Below the pieces are notes generated by a model. That model was not told the origin of the DNA. It worked only from the letters and a program-made list of their open reading frames with translations, and searched no databases. Positions 1-9,146 of a stretch of DNA of 64,000 nt are shown in pieces. The translations under genes were made by a program, and so were the position numbers. Positions within the stretch are counted from its first letter, which is position 1; every line of letters starts with the position of its first letter. Origin of the DNA: CAWGGS01 sp046704745 (GTDB taxonomy: Bacteria; Desulfobacterota; Desulfobulbia; Desulfobulbales; Desulfocapsaceae); assembly GCA_046704745.1 (NCBI GenBank), contig JBJKRL010000110.1, positions 1 to 64,000 of the forward strand. The letters run 5' to 3'.

Positions 1-22
1 TGCCTTAAGTCCTTGATTTATT

Positions 23-98
23 TGGTGGGCCGTCCCGGGGTCGAACCGGGGACCTGCTGATTAAGAGTCAGATGCTCTGCCAATTGAGCTAACGGCCC
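23..98 (-). tRNA. tRNA-Lys (anticodon CTT)
   Basis: Read on the minus strand, this is a complete 76-nt cloverleaf with encoded CCA. The acceptor arm pairs GGGCCGT (positions 98-92) with ACGGCCC (33-27), and position 26 gives the discriminator A. The anticodon stem CTGA/TCAG encloses the loop CTCTTAA, so the anticodon is CTT, reading the Lys codon AAG. The T arm has the usual GGTTCGACCC type sequence. It lies just downstream of the carboxyltransferase gene on the same strand. Confidence 0.97.
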
Positions 99-213
99 TG
101 ATTTTGTTGTGCCCTATGTATCACAGACAAATCGATCCGTCAAGCCGGAAGAGCACGATCCCTGTGATTACCTGGTTTTCTCATGGGTGGGGTATTTTTA
201 TGAGGATTGCGGG

Positions 214-2481
214 TTACCGGTAGTAAAGGTTGGGACTTCCCATGGTCAAGAGGGACTTGTGGAGGTTGCGCCGAAAGTCGCGCCGGTCCCAGATTCCCTG
301 AATATGACCGCGTTTTAAGGCATTCCGCGCCGAATGGTAATCCGGTGGAATATCGATGCCGGTCGTTTCCCGGATAACCCGCGGACCAGCAAATCCGACC
401 CGGCTGGAACGGATGGCAAACTGATAGGGCGAACAGCCTAAGAAGGAGGCCACCGGTCCGGCATAGGAGTTGTTATCGTATACGACAATGTAAAGTCCTC
501 CGGCATCGACGTACTCCCTGACGGCCATGGTGCATTTCGGCATCTGGGTGACACCCAGCGTTCCTTCCTGGATTCTGATGCCGCCGGTAGTATGGATATA
601 GGCGAGGAAGGGGCGCTTCTTGCGTTTTGCCAGTCCGCAGGCCTGGACGAATTTTTCACCCTCTGCCGAGCCTACCGTGCCGTTTCTGAAATCCGAGTAC
701 AGCATGGAGACGACGAGCTTGATCCCGTCGATTTCAGCAGTGAAAGTCAGGTTGCCTGATCTTTTGCCGGTCTTTTCTTTGGATTCCTGGAGTCGTTCAT
801 TAAAATCCGTGTAATTCAAAGGATTTCCAGATGATATTCTGGTGTTGAAAAATCTGATTGTACCTGGATCGAAGATGTTCTCCAAATACCATTGATATTC
901 AAGGGGAAAGTGGTGACCGCAGGTTTCACAGACCCCGGAGAACTCGCCGTACAGATCCGGAACCCAGAGGTCTTTGCATCCGTATTTATCACTGTTCGGG
1001 CAGGTAACCGTCCGGTCGGCAGTGGCCAAGGGGCTCGTGTAGGTATCGGTCAACTCGAGAGGGTCGGAACGTTTAGCGGTGTTTTGGGCGTTTCCAATGG
1101 CAGTAATCTGTCTGAGCTGTTTCTTTTTGTTTTTGGTATCGAGAAATTGGGTGACTGCCGAGATTGGTTCTGTGAGACGTTTCAGGATAACCGAACCTTC
1201 CCCCGAGACGTCCTTTATGACCTTATGTACCTGACGTTTATGGTTTTTTAGAACATCGTAACGAATGTGATAGTAAGATTGTTCCGTCTTTTCCCGGATG
1301 AGCCTCGGTAGGAAAGTTGACGAACCCGGCGAACCGGTGAAGCCCTGGGTAGCCATGTTCCGATACTTCTTTGCCCGTTGTACCAGTAAGCGGTGGATCT
1401 CCTTTGAGTTAAGATCCCAGGGGATCTCAACATGCAGTTCATGATCTTCGGTTTTGGTCGATTTTCTGCGAAACTCCCAGGTTCTCAGCGCCCGGAAGCT
1501 CTTGGTGGACAGGACGACTTTGTCTGTAGCGCTGACCATCTCTGAGCGAATGCGGGTGAAAAAAGCGAAATCGTCCCGACGGGCTCCCAGAGGAGGTTCC
1601 TGTACAATCCGGTCAACAGTGCCGAGCTGTAGATTATCCACTGCGGTAAGCTTCAGACGTTCTGCGCAGACATCGATCAATTCTTTTGGGACTTTGGCCC
1701 CTTCTTTGACCCGTCCTTCAATGGCAGCCGCGCCCTCGGGTGAGATGACCGAATAGTAGCCGTGAGTGACCATCAACCGGTAGTCCGAGAGCCCTATGGC
1801 CTCGGCACCGCCGGAACCGCCCTCGGATATCAGCGAGATCATCGGTACCCTCAACTTGGTCATGGCAAAGATGTTGCGGGCGATCTGCTGGGCCGCGCCG
1901 GGATACTCCTCCACAGGATAGGAACCGGGGGTGAAGATGTAAAAATGGATCGGTATACCCTCTTTCTCGGCAACCTTCATGAACCTCAGGGCCTTTTCAT
2001 TGCCTTCGGGCCTGCAGGATCCGCCGTTTCTGAACTCCTCACCGTGGCCGGTTTCCTGGCCGATGACCATGACAGAGGCCGTATACGGTTTTTTTCTGAT
2101 CCGGCGGACAATGGTGGCCTTGGCACAGAGCATGGCCGGATCGATGTTGGCGTCGTCCTCGCCGCCCAGCTCCGTATAATCCTCGTAGACGTTTTCCAGA
2201 ATATCTTTAAGGCTGAAGCGTTGGGCATTACGGACGATCCGGACCCTTTCCATGGGGGTCAGCTGCTCTTCGGCCCGCTCTTCGAGGAACGTGATGGAAT
2301 CATCGAGCTTGTTGATCTGGTTGGTCAGCTGTTCTTCCGTATGATCATAGACGGTCAATTTCAGACGGTCGCAGGTTTCCTTGAAACCGTCGAGATTTCC
2401 CCAGTTGGAAAAATCCTTGATCTGGATCAGGTAATTGATCCGTTCTTCAATCTTTAACAGTTTTTTCAGTTGTTCTTTCAT
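214..2481 (-). CDS. accAD: Fused acetyl-CoA carboxylase carboxyltransferase (alpha + beta subunits)
   Basis: This 755-residue protein would transfer the carboxyl group from carboxybiotin to acetyl-CoA, giving malonyl-CoA for fatty acid synthesis in the cytoplasm. Roughly residues 70-330 are AccA-like, including the glycine-rich segment SEGGSGGAEAIGLSDYR. Roughly residues 480-755 are AccD-like and begin with a putative zinc ribbon whose cysteines sit in CPNSDKYGC and CETCGHHF. The first cysteine pair is wider than the CxxC of classical AccD. In most bacteria alpha and beta are separate proteins; here they are one chain in the order alpha then beta. The biotin carboxylase gene lies 33 bp upstream on the same strand, so the two are probably one operon. 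No biotin carrier protein gene is visible nearby. Confidence 0.9.
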   Translation of the reverse strand: MKEQLKKLLKIEERINYLIQIKDFSNWGNLDGFKETCDRLKLTVYDHTEEQLTNQINKLDDSITFLEERAEEQLTPMERVRIVRNAQRFSLKDILENVYEDYTELGGEDDANIDPAMLCAKATIVRRIRKKPYTASVMVIGQETGHGEEFRNGGSCRPEGNEKALRFMKVAEKEGIPIHFYIFTPGSYPVEEYPGAAQQIARNIFAMTKLRVPMISLISEGGSGGAEAIGLSDYRLMVTHGYYSVISPEGAAAIEGRVKEGAKVPKELIDVCAERLKLTAVDNLQLGTVDRIVQEPPLGARRDDFAFFTRIRSEMVSATDKVVLSTKSFRALRTWEFRRKSTKTEDHELHVEIPWDLNSKEIHRLLVQRAKKYRNMATQGFTGSPGSSTFLPRLIREKTEQSYYHIRYDVLKNHKRQVHKVIKDVSGEGSVILKRLTEPISAVTQFLDTKNKKKQLRQITAIGNAQNTAKRSDPLELTDTYTSPLATADRTVTCPNSDKYGCKDLWVPDLYGEFSGVCETCGHHFPLEYQWYLENIFDPGTIRFFNTRISSGNPLNYTDFNERLQESKEKTGKRSGNLTFTAEIDGIKLVVSMLYSDFRNGTVGSAEGEKFVQACGLAKRKKRPFLAYIHTTGGIRIQEGTLGVTQMPKCTMAVREYVDAGGLYIVVYDNNSYAGPVASFLGCSPYQFAIRSSRVGFAGPRVIRETTGIDIPPDYHSARNALKRGHIQGIWDRRDFRRNLHKSLLTMGSPNLYYR

Positions 2482-2514
2482 AGGGAGATGTTTCGTCTAC
2501 GGCGGTTGAAAGGA

Positions 2515-3930
2515 TTAAAATGCCAGCAGGCGATCAAGGTTATTTCGTAAGTAGGTCAGGTTGGTCAGAATCGGGCCGCCGTTTGCATCCCGGCCCATGA
2601 TAACCGTTTCGTCGATAAAACGGGCCGCCCGTTCTTTGGCCTCCTCCATGCTGGCTCCCCAGACCAGGGCCAGGGCCAGGTTCGGGTCGTAATCGCTGGG
2701 GATGGTGTAGGGCCTGTCAAAGGGGACATGAGTGTAGACTGCCGCCCAGTGGTGTCCGGGAAAACTGAAATCGGTGATGGTGCCTATCCATGGGGCAAAG
2801 CCGCGTTTCGTATCCTCTGCAACGATACGCAGCTCAATGGCTGTGCCCTTGAATTTGACGGCCTTCTGCTTATAACCGATCTTGTCCCCCAGGGCCAGCC
2901 GGATTTGTTCTCGAATCAGGTTGGGATGTTGGCCGTTTAAATAGCTGATTCTGGCGGAGACATCGTTTTCCACCTGAATCCTGGTGTTGACTTCGAGCAG
3001 ATACGGGTTGCCTGCGCGGGAGACGATCCATTCCCATGTGCCGACATTGTCATAGTTGACGTGATCTGCAAGTTTCAAAGAGTATTCGACAATTTTATCC
3101 AGGACCTTCTGTTCGTCGAAATCGTAGGCAAAACATGATTTGTCGAATCCGGGGGCTGCCTCAACCCGTTTCTGGCGGCCGGTGGACTGGATCGTGCAGT
3201 TTCTGGAACTGAAATGAATACGCTCACCATGCCGGGAGCAGACCAGCTGTACCTCGAGATGGTTAAAATCCTTGAGGCACTGCTCGATGAGAACGCCGCC
3301 GTCGCCGAATTGGCGTTTGGCATAGTTTTGCACCTGCCGGTAAATCCTTCTGAACTGTTCGATTTCCTTTACTTCTTCTATGCCCATTCCCCCACCGCCG
3401 GCTGCAGCTTTGACCAGAATGGATGGATCAGCAATGCCTTTATCGACCTGATCGGCAAGCAAACTGGCAGCTATCTCCTCAGCCTCCATCTCGTTATAGA
3501 TCGGTGCTGATGTGCCGGGAATGGTGGGAATGCCGAGAGAGTTGGCAACCCTTTTTGTGTTTATCTTATCGCCAAGGTCCTTGATAACTTCCCACTTTGG
3601 ACCGATGAAGGTCAACGCACGATCCCGTATGGTGACCCGCCGGGCAAACCGGTAGTCTTCGGAGAAAAAGCCGTAGCCAGGATGGATGGCCGTACATTGC
3701 GTATGGTCGGCCACTGCCAGGATATCGTTGGGATCAGTATAGCTTGTTATCCGCCAGGCATTCTGTCCTTCTCCGCTTACGATATTGCGCCGAACATGTT
3801 CCGAATCCTTATCGGCTTCGGTGTAGACCACCACGTGATCAAGACCGAGGTCCTTGCAGGCCTCCATGATCCTTATGGCAATTTCACCTCTATTTGCAAT
3901 GAGAACCTTTCCGTCCAAACTTTTCCTCAC
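2515..3930 (-). CDS. accC: Biotin carboxylase, AccC-like
   Basis: This 471-residue ATP-grasp enzyme would carboxylate biotin on a carrier protein using ATP and bicarbonate. The N-terminal biotin carboxylase domain is clear (KVLIANRGEIAIRIMEAC), as is the ATP-grasp glycine loop KAAAGGGGMGIEEV near residue 175 and the catalytic segment EVNTRIQVEN near 320. In typical AccC the last part reads EVNTRIQVEHPVTE; here the His is Asn and the following residues differ, so this is a divergent branch. There is no C-terminal biotinyl domain. It heads the probable operon with the fused carboxyltransferase. Other biotin-dependent carboxylases share this domain, so acetyl-CoA specificity rests on the neighbour. 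Confidence 0.85.
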   Translation of the reverse strand: MRKSLDGKVLIANRGEIAIRIMEACKDLGLDHVVVYTEADKDSEHVRRNIVSGEGQNAWRITSYTDPNDILAVADHTQCTAIHPGYGFFSEDYRFARRVTIRDRALTFIGPKWEVIKDLGDKINTKRVANSLGIPTIPGTSAPIYNEMEAEEIAASLLADQVDKGIADPSILVKAAAGGGGMGIEEVKEIEQFRRIYRQVQNYAKRQFGDGGVLIEQCLKDFNHLEVQLVCSRHGERIHFSSRNCTIQSTGRQKRVEAAPGFDKSCFAYDFDEQKVLDKIVEYSLKLADHVNYDNVGTWEWIVSRAGNPYLLEVNTRIQVENDVSARISYLNGQHPNLIREQIRLALGDKIGYKQKAVKFKGTAIELRIVAEDTKRGFAPWIGTITDFSFPGHHWAAVYTHVPFDRPYTIPSDYDPNLALALVWGASMEEAKERAARFIDETVIMGRDANGGPILTNLTYLRNNLDRLLAF

Positions 3931-4390
3931 TTGATGAATTTCTTTTCGTCTTCAATACGATTATGGCTGAAAAAGACCTGATTTTTACTCCTTCCAAACG
4001 GCTCTTAAACTTTCTTACTATAGTCACAGCATCGGCATTAGCAAAGAAAAATAATTTTTCCGTGTTGTAATAGCTGGTTTTTATGGTAAAATTCATGAAA
4101 GCAAAAATGAAGCTCAACGTAGCATGTCATGTTTTGTTCTTGCCCGCATGAAAAATGCAGGCCAGGCAAATCCAGGTCCTGTTCTTGCAATTTATGGCAG
4201 GTAGCCTTAGATTTTTCTGCGTCAGAGACTGGGACTCAATCGGCAGACAGGATATCCTTGCCTGGTATTTATACTTCAAGGACGCCTCAAACATTACCAT
4301 TGGAACAGACCGCAGAGCCGGGAACAGCTATTAGGCTGCGGAATGCACCGCCACTGAAATTTAGTTATATTACAACAATCTACAACGAGA
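3931..4390. other. Divergent intergenic region, accC / corC
   Basis: These 460 bases separate the accC start (minus) from corC (plus) and should carry both promoters. Short open frames are present but lack ribosome binding sites and recognisable protein sequence. No terminator, riboswitch or repeat was recognised. Confidence 0.5.
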
Positions 4391-5284
4391 ATGAATAAAG
4401 AAGAAGACTTACCGGGAGCGCCTGAGCCAGCGGTGAAGAAAGGGATCATGCGGCGGATCATGGACCTTCTTCCGCTGGATCGGTCACCGGAAACCACAGA
4501 GGCCCTGGAACTTGAGATTCAGGAACTTCTTGAGGAGGGGGAAGAGCACGGATTGATCTCGAGTCTGGAAGAGAAGATGATCAATTCGATTTTTGATTTT
4601 CGTGATACCGTGGCAGCGGAGATCATGACGCCGGCCGCCGAGATTGTGAGTTTCGACGTGACTGTCGGCATCGATACTCTCGTGACTGCTGTAATAGAAG
4701 AGGGCTTTACCCGTATACCAATCTTTAGGGAGAATCCGGACAGAATGATCGGCATTCTCCATGCTAAAGATTTGCTGAAACTCTGCACCAATGGGACTTC
4801 CAGGGACTCTTTTTGCCTGGAGGACTACCTGAAACCCACCCATTTCATCTCCGAGAACAAGCCAGTGGTTGAGCTGTTAAAGGATTTTAAAAGGCAGAAG
4901 ACCCATATGGCCCTGGTGACGGATGAATTCGGTGCTGTCCGGGGACTGATCACCCTGGAAGACGTGATCGAAGAGATCGTCGGCGAAATCGACGATGAAT
5001 ATGATATCGATGATCCCGACACCTTAGAAGAAATAGACGAGAACACCATATTGGTCCATGCCCGGATCGATGTGGAGGAGGTGGAGGAGAGGTTTAATGT
5101 AATCCTGCCGGAAGGTCCCTATGAATCAATAGGCGGTCTGATGATCCACAACCTCGGGCGGCTGGCTGTGGCCGGTGACACAATTGAGGTTGGGAACCTG
5201 CGCCTGGTTGTCAAAGGGGCCAGCAAACGGCATATCAAGGTGGTTGAAATAACCCGGCTGCCGGAGGAAAGAACACAAGAATGA
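4391..5284 (+). CDS. corC: CorC/HlyC-family CBS-domain protein
   Basis: This 297-residue cytoplasmic protein matches the CorC (YbeX) family, implicated in magnesium and cobalt efflux. It has an N-terminal acidic linker, paired CBS domains at about residues 70-190 (starting near AAEIMTPAAEIVSFD; second CBS near MALVTDEFGAVRGLITLEDVI as the typical end), and a C-terminal transporter-associated CorC_HlyC domain at about 205-290 (GPYESIGGLMI). It overlaps lnt by 4 bp (ATGA at 5281-5284). The corC-lnt order is the same as ybeX-lnt in E. coli, which supports the call. It lacks the membrane DUF21 domain of the longer HlyC-type relatives. Confidence 0.9.
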   Translation: MNKEEDLPGAPEPAVKKGIMRRIMDLLPLDRSPETTEALELEIQELLEEGEEHGLISSLEEKMINSIFDFRDTVAAEIMTPAAEIVSFDVTVGIDTLVTAVIEEGFTRIPIFRENPDRMIGILHAKDLLKLCTNGTSRDSFCLEDYLKPTHFISENKPVVELLKDFKRQKTHMALVTDEFGAVRGLITLEDVIEEIVGEIDDEYDIDDPDTLEEIDENTILVHARIDVEEVEERFNVILPEGPYESIGGLMIHNLGRLAVAGDTIEVGNLRLVVKGASKRHIKVVEITRLPEERTQE

Positions 5285-6846
5285 CCAGGTTTCTTACCCG
5301 GCAATCGATTGTGCCGGCGCTTGTTTCAGGCGTTTTGCTCTGCATCTCTCTGCCTGGCAGTGGAGGGCTGTGGCCGGTGCTCTTCGTTGCTCTGGTGCCC
5401 CTTCTTTGGGCATTACGTACAGCCGGGAAAGGCAGGGCGATCCTGTATGGCCTGGTCACCGGTCTTGTCCACTATCTGACCCTTCTCTACTGGATTGTGA
5501 TTGTCCTCGGACGATATGGGGGACTTCCCTGGTATTTTTCCTACCCGGGACTGTTGCTCCTGGCATTTACGCTTAGTCTCTATTTTGTGGTTTTTGCCGT
5601 GGCGGCCCGTTACATGCTGGTAAAATCCTCGCCCCTTGTTGTTTTATGGGCTTTACCCTGCATCTGGGTCGGACTTGACTGGGTCCGTTCCTTTTTATTT
5701 ACGGGTTTTCCCTGGATGGATCTCGGATATGGGTTGTGGAATGTGCCGAAACTTATCCAGATTTCCGATATAACGGGTCATTACGGGGTAACGTTTATCA
5801 TCTTGTTGCTTAACACCCTGATAGCCCATTTTCTCATCGATAGGACAAGAGCCGCAAGGGCGGTTGTCATCGTTCCGGTCATCCTGTTGCTTGTGGCTGT
5901 GGGGGGCTATTCCTCCTGGCGTTGGCAGTCCTGGAACAACCATAGGCATATCACAATGCCCATAGGAGTGGTTCAGGGCAATGTCGAGCAGGATAAGAAG
6001 TGGTTGCCACAGGAGCAGCGCCGGACCGTCATGGGATATATCAGCCAGACGGATTCACTTTTTGGTTCACAAAAGCCTGCGTTCGTCGTCTGGCCGGAGA
6101 CGGCCCTGCCGTTTTTTCCGGAAAACAATTCGCTGACGAAAGTCCTTTTGCAATTGACCAGACAAAAAGACATTGGCCTCCTCGCTGGTGCTCCTTGGTA
6201 TACCGTTGAGGATCTGCGAAAGAGGAAAATCCGCTATTACAACAGTGCCCTCTTTCTCGACCCGGAGGGAAACTTGGCCGGCCAGTATTTCAAGATTCAT
6301 CTAGTACCTTTTGGTGAGTATGTGCCGTTGAAGAAATATCTGTGGTTTTTGGCACCGCTGGTGCAGACGGTGGGCGATTTCACTCCTGGAAAAATCGAAG
6401 AGCCCATTGTTTTCCAAAAGGCCAGGATCGGGGTTTTGCTCTGCTATGAGAGCATCTTTGCCGAGCTTTCCGAAAAATGGGCAAAGGCCGGAGCAAATGT
6501 TCTGATTAATTTGACGAATGACGCCTGGTATGGTAAATCCAGTGCCCCGCACCAGAGCTTTGCGATGACGGTCTTTCGGGCCGTTGAGACACGGCGCAGT
6601 GTGGTCCGGGCCGCAAATACGGGTGTTTCAGGCTTTATCGACCCACTGGGGCGGATTCGGATGCAGTCGGATATTTTCGTCCCCTGGCAGGCTGTAGACA
6701 ATGTCGTTTTAAACGATGAGGTGACTTTTGTGGTGCGTTACGGGCACCTCTTCGCCCCCTTGTGCCTTTTTCTCGGATTTTGTATGCTCTTGAATGTGCG
6801 GTTGCGGGCCATGCTGGAGGACTCTTCCTCTTCCGCCTATCCCTGA
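5281..6846 (+). CDS. lnt: Apolipoprotein N-acyltransferase
   Basis: Lnt adds the third acyl chain to the N-terminal cysteine of lipoproteins in the inner membrane. The 521-residue protein has about six N-terminal membrane segments, then a carbon-nitrogen hydrolase domain at about residues 225-480. The catalytic triad is visible: Glu about 273 in VVWPETALPFF, Lys about 338 in YFKIHLVPFGEYVP, and Cys about 388 in GVLLCYES. A final membrane helix lies near residue 490-510. The length is normal for the family. Its start codon overlaps the corC stop codon, so translation is probably coupled. Confidence 0.96.
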   Translation: MTRFLTRQSIVPALVSGVLLCISLPGSGGLWPVLFVALVPLLWALRTAGKGRAILYGLVTGLVHYLTLLYWIVIVLGRYGGLPWYFSYPGLLLLAFTLSLYFVVFAVAARYMLVKSSPLVVLWALPCIWVGLDWVRSFLFTGFPWMDLGYGLWNVPKLIQISDITGHYGVTFIILLLNTLIAHFLIDRTRAARAVVIVPVILLLVAVGGYSSWRWQSWNNHRHITMPIGVVQGNVEQDKKWLPQEQRRTVMGYISQTDSLFGSQKPAFVVWPETALPFFPENNSLTKVLLQLTRQKDIGLLAGAPWYTVEDLRKRKIRYYNSALFLDPEGNLAGQYFKIHLVPFGEYVPLKKYLWFLAPLVQTVGDFTPGKIEEPIVFQKARIGVLLCYESIFAELSEKWAKAGANVLINLTNDAWYGKSSAPHQSFAMTVFRAVETRRSVVRAANTGVSGFIDPLGRIRMQSDIFVPWQAVDNVVLNDEVTFVVRYGHLFAPLCLFLGFCMLLNVRLRAMLEDSSSSAYP

Positions 6847-7282
6847 TGGCAAAAAAACACAAGCAACCCATCTTCGCACGGTTGCAGGCAGCCGCAGAGT
6901 AAGGCTTTAGGGGCTCCCTGCAGCAGCGCGAATCTCGAGCATCTGTGTTAGGTTGTTTAAAAGTCCACCATGAGACAAACCTGACGGGTAAAATGGGGAT
7001 GATTTGCCTGTTAACGGAATTGAATAAAAACGTTATAATGGCCTCTTGGATTGATGAGAAATCCGGCCTGGCCTTCAGCAAATTTGAAAGGCGATAGCTG
7101 AGGGAAAAGTACGCTCTTCGGCCTCTTCACCGGCTCGGCGGGCCTTACGCGATGCACTTTGGCTGCCCCCATCAATCGCTGGAAGTCCAGGCTGAGCTTT
7201 GGTGGTAATCAGAAATGGGAATGAATACGGTCGCGGTCTTGACCGCGGACGGTAATAAGAACAAAATGCTGTGAGGATTATT
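6847..7282. other. lnt-prfB intergenic region with IS-end remnant
   Basis: This 436-bp gap holds a probable promoter at 7011-7039 and, at about 7049-7066, a sequence TTGATGAGAAATCCGG that matches the terminal repeat of the IS family seen elsewhere in the window. The rest shows no convincing gene. The start codon of prfB has a GAGG ribosome binding site at 7273-7276. Confidence 0.5.
7011..7039 (+). promoter_or_regulatory. Possible sigma-70 promoter upstream of prfB
   Basis: TTAACG at 7011-7016 and a perfect TATAAT at 7034-7039 are separated by 17 bp. The start codon of prfB is about 240 bp downstream, which is far; the IS-end remnant between them may have lengthened the leader. Confidence 0.45.
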
Positions 7283-8399
7283 ATGTCGATTGAAACCGGC
7301 TCTGCCGTTTCCAAACAAAAGTTGGAAGATTTGCGAACCAGAATGCTTGCCTTGAAGGAGCATCTTTGACTTAGATAGGAAAAAAGACGAGCTGGAACGC
7401 CTGGAGCGTCAGACCCTGGCCCCGGATTTTTGGAATGATGGAGACCGGGCCAAAAAGGTACAGAAAGAGCACGGCATGCTCCAGGATGTCATCGTCAACT
7501 GGGAAAGCAAATGGTCAGAGCTGGAGGAGACCGAACTTCTGCTGGATATGGCAGTTGAAGAAGACGACAGCGATACCGAGCGTGAGGTCGCAACCAGTCT
7601 GCCGGTCATAGAGAAACACATCGCTCTTGCCGAGCTGGAATGTATGTTCAGCGGCGAGCACGATACCAATAATGCCATCATCTCCATCCATGCCGGAGCC
7701 GGCGGGACCGAGGCCCAGGACTGGGTCGGGATTCTGCTGCGCATGTATCTGCGTTGGGCGGAAGCCAAAGGCTTCAAGGCGGATATTGTCGATATCCTGC
7801 CCGGCGATGAGGCTGGAACCAAGAGTGTGACCATTATGGTGAAAGGGCGCTTTGCCTATGGGTATCTCCGCTCCGAACTGGGCATCCACCGGTTGGTAAG
7901 AATCTCACCTTTTGATGCCAGCGGCCGGCGTCATACCTCTTTTGCCTCTGTCATGGTTATGCCGGAGCTTGATGACTCGGTTCACGTGGATATCAACGAC
8001 AAGGATTTGCGTATCGACACCTTTAGGTCGAGTGGTGCCGGCGGACAGCACGTCAACAAGACCGATTCGGCAATACGGATAACCCATCTGCCCACCGGCA
8101 TCGTCGTCCAGTGCCAGAACGAACGGTCGCAGCATCGAAACAAGGATACCGCGATGAAGATGCTGGCCTCGCGGCTCTACAAACTGGAGAAAGAGAGACA
8201 GGCGGAGGAAAACGAGGAACTCCACGGCGATAAAAAGGAGATTGCCTGGGGCAGCCAGATCCGTTCCTATGTCCTGCAGCCGTACAGGCTGATCAAGGAC
8301 CACCGGACCGATCAGGAAATGGGAAATGTCGATGCCGTCCTTGACGGCTATCTGGATCCCTTTATAAAGGCTTATCTGCTTTGGGCCAATAAATCATAA
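7283..8399 (+). CDS. prfB: Peptide chain release factor 2, with +1 programmed frameshift
   Basis: RF2 recognises UAA and UGA stop codons and releases the finished peptide. The gene is in two frames: 28 codons from ATG 7283 end with CTT at 7364-7366, followed by an in-frame TGA (7367-7369). Skipping T7367 gives GAC at 7368 and an open frame to 8399, for 371 residues in total, close to the normal RF2 length. The second frame carries the stop-codon recognition motif SPF (RISPFDASGRRHTS) and the catalytic GGQ (SSGAGGQHVNKTDSA). The arrangement CTT TGA C is the well-known RF2 autoregulatory site: low RF2 lets the ribosome shift rather than stop. Taking only the second frame from ATG 7476 would lose about 64 residues. 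Confidence 0.97.
7355..7370 (+). promoter_or_regulatory. RF2 programmed +1 frameshift site
   Basis: The sequence AAGGAGCATCTTTGAC contains a Shine-Dalgarno-like AAGGAG, a three-base spacer, and CTT TGA C. This is the known arrangement for RF2 autoregulation: the internal Shine-Dalgarno stimulates slippage of the CTT-reading tRNA when RF2 is scarce. Confidence 0.95.
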
Positions 8400-8400
8400 T

Positions 8401-8416
8401 CCGGATTTCTCATCAA
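8401..8416. repeat. Solitary IS-end repeat downstream of prfB
   Basis: CCGGATTTCTCATCA directly after the prfB stop codon matches the terminal inverted repeat of the element at 61033-61192. The partner end is absent nearby; a copy in the opposite orientation lies upstream of prfB at 7049-7066. Confidence 0.5.
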
Positions 8417-8492
8417 TATCGCATCGCCAATAAAATGCATCCTGGCTAGCTCTGGAGAATTTTTATCTTATCGAAATTGTGGTAATTTGCTT

Positions 8493-9065
8493 TTAAAGTA
8501 AAAAGGGGACCAAGGCTGCAACACGTTGGCTGTACATCCGGTATGCCTCACCGAATTGTTCATGCATCCAGCGTTCCTCCTGTTGCAGTTTATACCACAA
8601 AGAACTGAAGACCAGCGTAACGGAAAAAATACCACGGATCTGGCCGCAGGCTGTTGCGGAACCGATAAAAGCGAGCAGGATTCCCGAGTAGATTGGGTGA
8701 CGGACATAAGAATAGGGACCGCTGGTGATGAGTTCATGGTCCTCTTTAATGGTGACGGTTCCGCTCCAGTTCCGGCCGAGATGCAGCCGAGCCCAGATTG
8801 AAAAGAGAAGCCCGCCTGCTGTGAAGGCACAACCGAGCCAGAATACCCAAGAGGTCTGCGGCAGGAAGCGTTCATAGAGAAGAGGAACAGGGATTTTCAG
8901 TTCCCAGAGCAAAAGGACGGCGAGGATCAGCGGCAAAATGTAGATAAGGCGTGAGGTCATTGGCTCCCGGCGGACGGTAGCCTTGACATTGCCAGATTCG
9001 ACCCACCAGTAGAGCGCCCAGCTTATCCACATGACGGGGATAAGAAAACGATAGATATATGTCAT
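8493..9065 (-). CDS. Isoprenylcysteine carboxyl methyltransferase-family membrane protein
   Basis: This 190-residue integral membrane protein has about five hydrophobic segments and the family signature at about residues 115-125, SGPYSYVRHPIYSG, which in this fold binds S-adenosylmethionine. A late conserved element, EERWMHEQFGEAYRMYSQRV, also fits the ICMT/PEMT-type family. Bacterial members methylate varied substrates and most are uncharacterised, so the substrate is unknown. It sits alone on the minus strand, convergent with prfB. Confidence 0.85.
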   Translation of the reverse strand: MTYIYRFLIPVMWISWALYWWVESGNVKATVRREPMTSRLIYILPLILAVLLLWELKIPVPLLYERFLPQTSWVFWLGCAFTAGGLLFSIWARLHLGRNWSGTVTIKEDHELITSGPYSYVRHPIYSGILLAFIGSATACGQIRGIFSVTLVFSSLWYKLQQEERWMHEQFGEAYRMYSQRVAALVPFLL

Positions 9066-9146
9066 AGTTAAATTACGTATTAAAAAATAGGTATGGACTT
9101 TCCATTCTGGCTCTTACTCTGTCCGGCCCCTCTGTTTTCTACAGGA

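Noticed and set aside
1762..2457. 231-codon open frame on the plus strand
   Set aside because: It is antisense to the carboxyltransferase gene, has no family likeness, and mirrors the codon pattern of the minus-strand gene.
4129..4398. 89-codon plus-strand frame before corC
   Set aside because: No ribosome binding site or family signature; it runs across the corC start.
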